Assembly: GCF_015831355.1 (NCBI RefSeq)
Contig: NZ_JADWYR010000001.1
Span: forward strand, 1,178,001-1,242,000
From: Panacibacter microcysteis
GTDB taxonomy: Bacteria > Bacteroidota > Bacteroidia > Chitinophagales > Chitinophagaceae
Length of the DNA: 64,000 bases
Direction of reading: 5' to 3'
Each line of letters begins with the position of its first letter. The first letter of the stretch is position 1. The notes beneath the pieces are model-generated. The model worked only from the letters and a program-made list of their open reading frames with translations. It was not told the origin of the DNA and searched no databases. Shown here piece by piece: positions 57,886-64,000 of the stretch. Position numbers and translations under genes: made by a program.

Positions 57886-58175
57886 GGTATAACAAAATAA
57901 TACCCAGATAAGGCAAAAATGCTTCCGGGAAAAAAAGCTAAAAAATATGCTATGGCAAGCCTGAAGTAGTATTGATGTAGTATTTGTTATTTAAAATTAG
58001 GGTTTTATGAAAACAGTAGTAGTAGTGAAGTAGTCATTTTTTTTATAATATGATACAGGTAAGGATATTTTTACAGTGAACAAAAAGCGTATTTACTGTT
58101 ATTCAGTTTTCAGCACCAAAACGTCATTTGTTTACTAACTGCCTGCAACCACAGGACAATCAAAAAACTTGTCGT

Positions 58176-61100
58176 ATGAGAAAAAGTAATGTATTACTTC
58201 TATTGCTACTGCTATTTTTCTTTTCCAATACGTTTGCGCAGTCTGGCAACGTATCCGTCAGAAAGACAGAAAATGGTTTTAAGTTAAGTGTTGGCGGAAA
58301 GGATATGTTTATCAACGGAATGAACTGGGACTATTTCCCCGTAGGCACTAACTACTCTTATAGCCTGTGGTCTCAGCCGGACAATATTATTAAAGCCGCG
58401 CTGGATTATGAAATGCCCTTATTGAAAAATATGGGCGTTAATACTATCCGCCAATATGTAGGCATTCCCGCAAAATGGATTAGCTATATATACGAGCAAT
58501 ACGGTATCTATACGGTTTTGAATCATTCATTTGGCCGTTATGGTTTGACGCTAAAGGGGGCATGGGTGGCAAATACAGACTATTCGAACCCGCTTGTTAA
58601 AGATCTGCTGCTCAAGGAGGTTAAAGACATGACACAGGAATATAAGAATACACCTGGTCTGTTAATGTTCCTGCTCGGCAATGAAAACAACTATGGCTTA
58701 TTCTGGCGTGGGGCAGAAACAGAAAACATACCGGTTGGGCAAAGGCAATCTACAAAAGACGCTCAGTATTTATACAGGTTATTTAACGATGCAGTATTGG
58801 CCATGAAGACTGTTGACCAGGGCCACCCGGTAGCGATCTGTAACGGAGATCTTCTTTTTCTTGATATCATTACTCAGGAATGCAAGGATGTTGACATACT
58901 TGGTATTAACAGTTATCGCGGAGCCTCTTTTACAGATTTATTCAACCGGGTTAAAAACGAAAATGGTAAGCCTCTTATGTTTACTGAGTTTGGTGCTGAT
59001 GCTTTTAATGCAAAAACGCAGGAAGAAGACCAGGAATCACAGGCAAAATATCTTACCGAAAACTGGAAGGAGATCTATACAAACGCTGCCGGGATGGGTG
59101 GAAACGGCAATTGCCTTGGTGGTTTTACTTTCCAGTTCAGTGACGGATGGTGGAAGACAGGTCAAACTACCAACCTTGAAGACCATGATGCCACAGCGTC
59201 CTGGTCCAATGGTGGTTACCTCAACGATTACCAGCCGGACGACAATAATATGAACGAAGAATGGTTTGGGATTTGTGCCAAAGGACCCACGAAAGAAGAT
59301 GGCGGTTATGATTTATTCCCACGAGCAGCATATTATGCTTTAAAGGAAGTACACAAATTTGACCCATATAACAACAAGGCTATATCTGCACAGGCTTATA
59401 TAGGTGATATTTCAATCGCAGATGCGGTGTTGCGGGCTAATATCGATAAAGCCGCGTTGGAGAGCGGTAGTAAGAGCGCAATTTATGTAAGCAACCTTGG
59501 CATCAATCTTACAACGTATAATACCGGTGGCAGTTTGATTTCAACACCAAAGTCAACTGATCCGCCACAGACTAATTACCCCACACGGCTCGGCTTTGAC
59601 CATATGCAATCTATGTTTATTGGTGTAACCGCGAAGCCTTCTTCCAATATAACCGCAAATGTGCAGTTCAATGTGTTGGGCAATGTAGCTGAAAACCCGA
59701 TAGATGAGGTATTTTATGAAAACAGGGGCAGGAAAATTACTGTTGTTACCCCTACCGGTACACAACAGATAACATCAAACAACCGCATACAGCTTTACAG
59801 GAGCAGTATTAACTGGGATGCAAAATATTTTAAGCTGAATGCATTTTACCGCACCGGTCATTACCACTGGGGTTACGAAGGCGACTTTTTCGGACTTTAC
59901 CAGGAAGCCAATTATGGACCCAATATAGACATCTATAATGGCGAAGCGCCCTTTGGTTTTGAAATACAGGGGAAGAAAGCGTTGAAAGGACTAAAGATTG
60001 CTTTTGGACCGGAGCTTTGGTGGGGAGCAAACCCTGCAGTACTGGCCAAATACAATTTTAAAATGGCACACTTCAATGTTACCGCGATGTTCCATGAAGA
60101 TATTACCCAAAGAAGCGGTATTCAAAGTTCCATTGCCATTCCACAACCCAAAACCAGGAAAGGCGCATTAAGTATTGAAAGAAAGCTTGGAAAGTTTGGG
60201 TTTGATGTTGGCGGATTATGGGCCGGGCAACCTTTGAACGGGCGTACTTTTCAACTGGTAAGGAATGTGGATGGCACAGACAAAGCTTTTGAAGACGTCA
60301 TTAAACCGGAAGATAATTTTGGTGGTAAACTAAAACTGACTTATGCCGGCGGACAATTTAACTGGTATGGGCAGGCAGCTTACATGGGGTTGGTAGCCAA
60401 CGGAGGACCGGATTTTACCAGAACATTCACGGGGTGGCGATTGAAGGATGGTGGCAGTGGCAACCAATACAATGTATTGAGTGGATTCACGTACACCATA
60501 GGTAAAATACAACTGGCTCCGAATTTCCTATATCAAAAACCCATTGAAGGACCTGTTCCAAACGGATTGATAGCCCCTGCGCGCCCAAGAAACATTTTAG
60601 ATGATCCTTTTGCTGTACGTTCTAACAGGGAAACAGTAGGGGGAGAGTTGTTGATAACTTATGATCCTACTCCTGCAAGCTGGATGTACGAATGGGATAA
60701 TGACCGGGCGGAAGATGCAAAGTTTGCCATAAGTGCGGATTTTGTTTATCGCCATTTGCCAACCATACAGGACGCTGCGATTGGTATTCTTGCAAACGGC
60801 AGAACTTTTTTTGCATTCCCAGGATCAGCACCTGCCCAGGATTTATGGGAGGTAAATACCCGTATTGTTTCTAAGATGAGCTCCAATTTTGGAATGATTG
60901 CTAATTTCTACGTTGGTAATGGCCAGGCCAACGGTAATGATAAACGAACCATTAACAGAACAGGTGTTGACATAAGAACAATTTACAAGAAAGTAAAACT
61001 TACTACAGTAGCTAAATTCAACGATTGGGGGCCCTTTGATTATCACCGCGATTTTAACCTGACCTTCCCGCTACAGCTTATGGCTGATATTTCTACAGAA

Positions 61101-61310
61101 GTTGGAAAGCCCGATTGGTTCATACTTCCATCTACCAAAATCGGGATCAGGGGAACCTATAGAACACTTGATAAATACTCACCGAGATATTCGCCGGTTA
61201 AAATAATTGACCCCTCGGGAAACTGGGTACCAGACCCTAATGCTATTGGTTTTCCTGACGGCAATGAGTGGGAAATTAGAACATACATTCAAATTAACAT
61301 CGGAAAATAA
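58176..61310 (+). CDS. Glycosidase (GH2-like TIM barrel) fused to a barrel-like C-terminal region
   Basis: 1044 residues from ATG 58176, where a strong signal peptide starts (MRKSNVLLLLLLLFFF); a TTG 48 bp upstream is not needed. Residues 30-415 form a TIM-barrel glycosidase with the acid/base Glu in LLMFLLGNENNYGLFWRG and the nucleophile Glu in GKPLMFTEFGADAF. Residues 460-1044 are a long beta-rich part with aromatic girdle-like strands, resembling an outer membrane barrel (TAKPSSNITANVQFNVLGNV, LTYAGGQFNWYGQAAYMGLV, ending EIRTYIQINIGK). Enzyme and barrel in one chain is unusual. It starts the operon facing the regulator, with the carbohydrate-binding lipoprotein and GH16 genes after it. 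Confidence 0.85.
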   Translation: MRKSNVLLLLLLLFFFSNTFAQSGNVSVRKTENGFKLSVGGKDMFINGMNWDYFPVGTNYSYSLWSQPDNIIKAALDYEMPLLKNMGVNTIRQYVGIPAKWISYIYEQYGIYTVLNHSFGRYGLTLKGAWVANTDYSNPLVKDLLLKEVKDMTQEYKNTPGLLMFLLGNENNYGLFWRGAETENIPVGQRQSTKDAQYLYRLFNDAVLAMKTVDQGHPVAICNGDLLFLDIITQECKDVDILGINSYRGASFTDLFNRVKNENGKPLMFTEFGADAFNAKTQEEDQESQAKYLTENWKEIYTNAAGMGGNGNCLGGFTFQFSDGWWKTGQTTNLEDHDATASWSNGGYLNDYQPDDNNMNEEWFGICAKGPTKEDGGYDLFPRAAYYALKEVHKFDPYNNKAISAQAYIGDISIADAVLRANIDKAALESGSKSAIYVSNLGINLTTYNTGGSLISTPKSTDPPQTNYPTRLGFDHMQSMFIGVTAKPSSNITANVQFNVLGNVAENPIDEVFYENRGRKITVVTPTGTQQITSNNRIQLYRSSINWDAKYFKLNAFYRTGHYHWGYEGDFFGLYQEANYGPNIDIYNGEAPFGFEIQGKKALKGLKIAFGPELWWGANPAVLAKYNFKMAHFNVTAMFHEDITQRSGIQSSIAIPQPKTRKGALSIERKLGKFGFDVGGLWAGQPLNGRTFQLVRNVDGTDKAFEDVIKPEDNFGGKLKLTYAGGQFNWYGQAAYMGLVANGGPDFTRTFTGWRLKDGGSGNQYNVLSGFTYTIGKIQLAPNFLYQKPIEGPVPNGLIAPARPRNILDDPFAVRSNRETVGGELLITYDPTPASWMYEWDNDRAEDAKFAISADFVYRHLPTIQDAAIGILANGRTFFAFPGSAPAQDLWEVNTRIVSKMSSNFGMIANFYVGNGQANGNDKRTINRTGVDIRTIYKKVKLTTVAKFNDWGPFDYHRDFNLTFPLQLMADISTEVGKPDWFILPSTKIGIRGTYRTLDKYSPRYSPVKIIDPSGNWVPDPNAIGFPDGNEWEIRTYIQINIGK

Positions 61311-61318
61311 GAAGCTAT

Positions 61319-63652
61319 ATGAAAAAAATATTTTTAATCAAATTACCAACCTGCGTAAGCATCATTAGCCTGCTGTTCATATGGGGTTGCCAGAAAAGAG
61401 AGTTAGTGGATTTAAAAGAAGCAGCGTTTCCTACTACCGGTGAAGTATTTATAGACGACTTTACGGGTGACCTTGCCTACTCAGCATTTGGAGGTTCGAA
61501 CGTGAAGGCATTCCAGGTGGATAACCAGGTAACCTATGGTAGTACAAAACAGTCGATGCGGTTTGAAGTGCCTGATGCGAACAGTCCGCAGGGATCTTAT
61601 GCCGGAGGGGTATTCTACAGCAAAACGGGCCGCGATTTATCAGGTTATAACGCTTTGAGTTTTTATATCAAATCGACTCAACCCGCCAACATTGGTGTGA
61701 TCGGTTTTGGCAACGACCTTGGAGAGAGCAAATATCTCGTATCAATAAGCGGCTTGCCGGTAAACAGTAACTGGAAAAAAGTGATTATCCCAATTCCTGA
61801 TGCCGCAAAACTAAAAACGGAGAAGGGGTTGATGTACTATTCAACAGGTCCTGAAAATGGCCGTGGTTACACATTTTGGATAGATGAAGTAAAATTTGAA
61901 AAAATTTCTAACCTGGGAGATGTTACCGGGTCGATTTTAAATGGCGAAACGAGAACAATTGCTAACGCAGAAACCGGAGACAAGATAATGATTGACGGTT
62001 TACAGGCAAGTGCAAATTTGCCAGAAGGCGTAAACCAATTAATCAGTCTATCGCCAAATTACTTCGAGTTTGTTTCTTCTGAACCTGGTGTTGCCGGCGT
62101 GTCAGCCAATGGTGAGATATCTGTTGTTGATGCGGGTGATGCTATTATCAGCGCGATATTGGGGGGACAGCCTGCAAAAGGTTCATTGAATATTACCTCA
62201 ACAGGAGATCCGGTAATGCCAGGGATTGCAGCACCGGTACCTGTAAAAGATGCCGCAAATGTTATCTCGCTATATAGCAACGCTTACACCAATGTGCCGG
62301 TTAATACCTGGAATACCCGCTGGCAGTTTTCAACTGCTGAAAACTTTTTTGTACAGGTACAGGGTGATGATGTGATCCGTTATCGTAGTCTGAATTTTGT
62401 TGGCATTGAATTTACAAACCCAACAATTAATGCAAGTGCGATGCAATATTTCCATATGGATATATGGACACCTGACCCTACCACATCGCCTAATAATTTT
62501 AAGATTTTACTTGTTGATTTTGGTGCAGATGGCGTGTTTGGGGGCGGAGATGATAAACAGGACGAAATCACAATAACAAGTCCTACACTTGCTTCAAATA
62601 ACTGGGTAAGCATCGATGTTCCGCTCAGCACGTTTGCGAATCTCACTACAAGAGGTCACCTGGCACAACTTGTACTTTCGGGCTCTTTACCGAATGTTTA
62701 TGTTGACAATGTCTATTTCTATAAAAACCCGACCAACCCACCGGTTGCTGCACCCGATCCATCAATTGAGGCAGAAAATGTACTCTCAATTTTCAGTGAT
62801 GCTTACACCAATGTTGCGGGTACAGACTTCAACCCTAACTGGGGACAATCAACTGTGGTAACACAAACACCAGTAGCAGGTAATAACACGTTGTATTATG
62901 CAAACCTGAACTACCAGGGAATTCAGCTTGGAAGCAGCCAGGATGTTTCTTCGTATGGATACCTGCACATGGATTATTATTCTTCTAATGCTACACAGTT
63001 AAATATTTACCTGATAAGCCCGGGGCCAGTTGAAACGCCTTATGTACTAACGGTACCTACAGCCGGCTGGAACAGCGTTGACATTCCACTTTCTGCATTT
63101 TCTCCCGTTGCATTAAACAACCTGATACAGTTTAAATTTGATGGAACTGCAGGAAGTGATATTTACCTTGATAACATTTACTTCTGGAAGATACCGCCAA
63201 CGCCAACCACGGCTGCACCTACACCCAGCTACGCTGCAGATGGTGTGATATCTGTTTTCAGTGATGCCTATACCAATGTGGCTGGCTCTGATCTGAACCC
63301 AAACTGGGGCCAGGCTACTGTAGTGACGCAAACACCAGTGGGGGGCAACAATACTTTATTATATGCAGGTCTTAATTACCAGGGTCTGCAACTCGGAAGC
63401 AACCAGGACGTATCAGGCAAAACTTATCTGCACATAGACTATTATTCTGCCAACTCTACCAGTTTTAAAGTGTTCCTTATAAGCCCCGGACCTGTGGAGA
63501 CACCTTACACGCTGACTGTGCCTACGGCATCGGGCTGGAACAGTGCAGATATACCGTTATCTGCCTTTGCACCTGTAGCACTGAACAATGTATTCCAGAT
63601 GAAATTTGAAGGGAACGGTGATATATACCTTGATAATATTTTGTTCCGGTAA
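61319..63652 (+). CDS. Lipoprotein with tandem carbohydrate-binding-like repeats
   Basis: 777 residues. A lipobox (LLFIWGCQK) anchors it in the membrane. Residues 40-200 form a galactose-binding-like beta-sandwich domain (GGVFYSKTGRDLSGYNALSF). Residues 210-300 look like a Big-type Ig fold. Residues 305-777 hold three repeats of about 155 residues, of which the last two are nearly identical (SDAYTNVAG, NPNWGQ, LISPGPVETPY, VDIPLSAF or ADIPLSAF). The repeats are probably carbohydrate-binding modules. It lies 8 bp after the glycosidase-barrel gene and 47 bp before the GH16 gene, and likely captures glycan for them. Confidence 0.83.
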   Translation: MKKIFLIKLPTCVSIISLLFIWGCQKRELVDLKEAAFPTTGEVFIDDFTGDLAYSAFGGSNVKAFQVDNQVTYGSTKQSMRFEVPDANSPQGSYAGGVFYSKTGRDLSGYNALSFYIKSTQPANIGVIGFGNDLGESKYLVSISGLPVNSNWKKVIIPIPDAAKLKTEKGLMYYSTGPENGRGYTFWIDEVKFEKISNLGDVTGSILNGETRTIANAETGDKIMIDGLQASANLPEGVNQLISLSPNYFEFVSSEPGVAGVSANGEISVVDAGDAIISAILGGQPAKGSLNITSTGDPVMPGIAAPVPVKDAANVISLYSNAYTNVPVNTWNTRWQFSTAENFFVQVQGDDVIRYRSLNFVGIEFTNPTINASAMQYFHMDIWTPDPTTSPNNFKILLVDFGADGVFGGGDDKQDEITITSPTLASNNWVSIDVPLSTFANLTTRGHLAQLVLSGSLPNVYVDNVYFYKNPTNPPVAAPDPSIEAENVLSIFSDAYTNVAGTDFNPNWGQSTVVTQTPVAGNNTLYYANLNYQGIQLGSSQDVSSYGYLHMDYYSSNATQLNIYLISPGPVETPYVLTVPTAGWNSVDIPLSAFSPVALNNLIQFKFDGTAGSDIYLDNIYFWKIPPTPTTAAPTPSYAADGVISVFSDAYTNVAGSDLNPNWGQATVVTQTPVGGNNTLLYAGLNYQGLQLGSNQDVSGKTYLHIDYYSANSTSFKVFLISPGPVETPYTLTVPTASGWNSADIPLSAFAPVALNNVFQMKFEGNGDIYLDNILFR
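62746..63652 (+). repeat. Recently duplicated module in the carbohydrate-binding-like lipoprotein gene
   Basis: Two units of about 460 and 440 bp (62746-63211 and 63212-63652) encode repeats that match at most positions, while the preceding unit (about 62225-62745) is clearly more divergent. The last two appear to come from a recent internal duplication. Confidence 0.7.
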
Positions 63653-63699
63653 TATAATAAAAGAAGAAAGAAATTCATAATCTCAAAAAAACTGATTAT

Positions 63700-64000
63700 A
63701 TGGTTTTTGCATATTTTAAAAAGAATGGCCTTGCACATTTTGCAGCCATTATATTCATAACGCTTACGATTTTACTTACCGGTTGTAAAAAAGATGCTGT
63801 TCAAACATTGCCGGAAAGAACGTGGCAACTGGAATGGAGTGATGAATTTGATGGTGCTGCAGGAACACTACCCGATGCAACCAAATGGGTATTTGACATA
63901 GGCGCCGGAGGATGGGGTAATAGTGAATTGCAATACTATACGAATAGTACCAACAATGCTTCTTTGGATGGAGATGGCAAACTGGTTATTACTGCCAGGA
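63700..64000 (+). CDS. GH16 family lipoprotein, start of gene (beta-glucanase/laminarinase-like)
   Basis: 100 codons run from ATG 63700 to the right edge. The lipoprotein signal ITLTILLTGCKK is followed by WQLEWSDEFDGAAGTLPDAT, KWVFDIGAGGWGNSELQYYT and GDGKLVITAR, the standard N-terminal half of GH16 beta-glucanases before the EIDIME catalytic motif, which lies beyond the window. It is 47 bp downstream of the carbohydrate-binding-like lipoprotein gene, and it makes beta-1,3-glucan the most likely substrate of the locus. SusC/SusD genes may follow outside the window. Confidence 0.9.
   Translation, partial: MVFAYFKKNGLAHFAAIIFITLTILLTGCKKDAVQTLPERTWQLEWSDEFDGAAGTLPDATKWVFDIGAGGWGNSELQYYTNSTNNASLDGDGKLVITAR

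Noticed and set aside
1-64000. rRNA, tRNA, insertion sequence or prophage genes
   Set aside because: No T-loop, rRNA-like block, transposase or phage structural gene could be seen on either strand; the GH25 lysozyme has no phage neighbours.

Overview
The window looks like a chromosomal segment of a Bacteroidota bacterium, most likely of the family Chitinophagaceae. Support comes from Bacteroidota-type promoter boxes (TAnnTTTG) in front of several genes, a YidC, FtsH and RsfS/LUD neighbourhood typical of the phylum, secreted proteins whose signal peptides end in AQ, SH-histidine-type sensor kinases, an outer-membrane-anchored glycan locus, and a 1.2 kb longer-than-usual RND pump gene. I see no rRNA, tRNA, transposase, phage or CRISPR array.

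Layout. 1-1.4 kb: 5' part of rpsA and a CBS-domain protein. 1.5-7.4 kb: a tightly packed four-gene minus-strand cassette (three-TM protein, SH3-trypsin-like protease, secreted 764-residue barrel-like protein, GH25 lysozyme) with its own promoter; I do not recognise it as a described system. 7.7-13.3 kb: yidC, trmB, a DUF5522 protein, an alkyltransferase-like protein, a TIGR04282 glycosyltransferase and holA. 13.4-20.5 kb: a TetR-TolC-MFP-RND efflux operon. 20.6-31.6 kb: mixed housekeeping (DUF502, 3-hydroxyacyl-CoA dehydrogenase, MerR regulator, thioredoxin-like, MscS, LpxH-like, LUD, FtsH, RsfS, BirA, small zincin). 31.9-35.7 kb: an HD-domain protein followed by a 1073-residue carrier-HEAT-cyclic-nucleotide-binding fusion. 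36-40.8 kb: acs, an outer membrane protein, recO and a quinone-oxidoreductase-like enzyme.

40.9-46.7 kb forms a DNA-damage-flavoured island: MmcQ/YjbR protein, UmuC polymerase, two 2H-phosphoesterase (2'-5' RNA ligase-like) proteins, a divergently transcribed UmuD homologue that has lost its catalytic Ser and Lys and the Cys of its cleavage site, a PA0069-type radical SAM protein and a third 2H phosphoesterase. 46.8-54.8 kb: a class III aminotransferase, a histidine kinase with response regulators, an outer membrane protein, NADP isocitrate dehydrogenase and MnmD. 55-64 kb: a beta-glucan-type locus with a propeller/Y_Y_Y/HTH membrane regulator divergent from a glycosidase-barrel fusion, a lipoprotein with tandem carbohydrate-binding-like repeats and the start of a GH16 lipoprotein.

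The most striking non-coding signal is a family of at least 21 dispersed intergenic repeats in two main variants (A and B) plus a rarer hairpin variant (C). They lie in almost every larger intergenic gap and in none of the genes I accept. Variants A and B differ at few positions, including a compensatory change in a small palindrome, and three times an A and a B copy face each other head to head about 95-180 bp apart.
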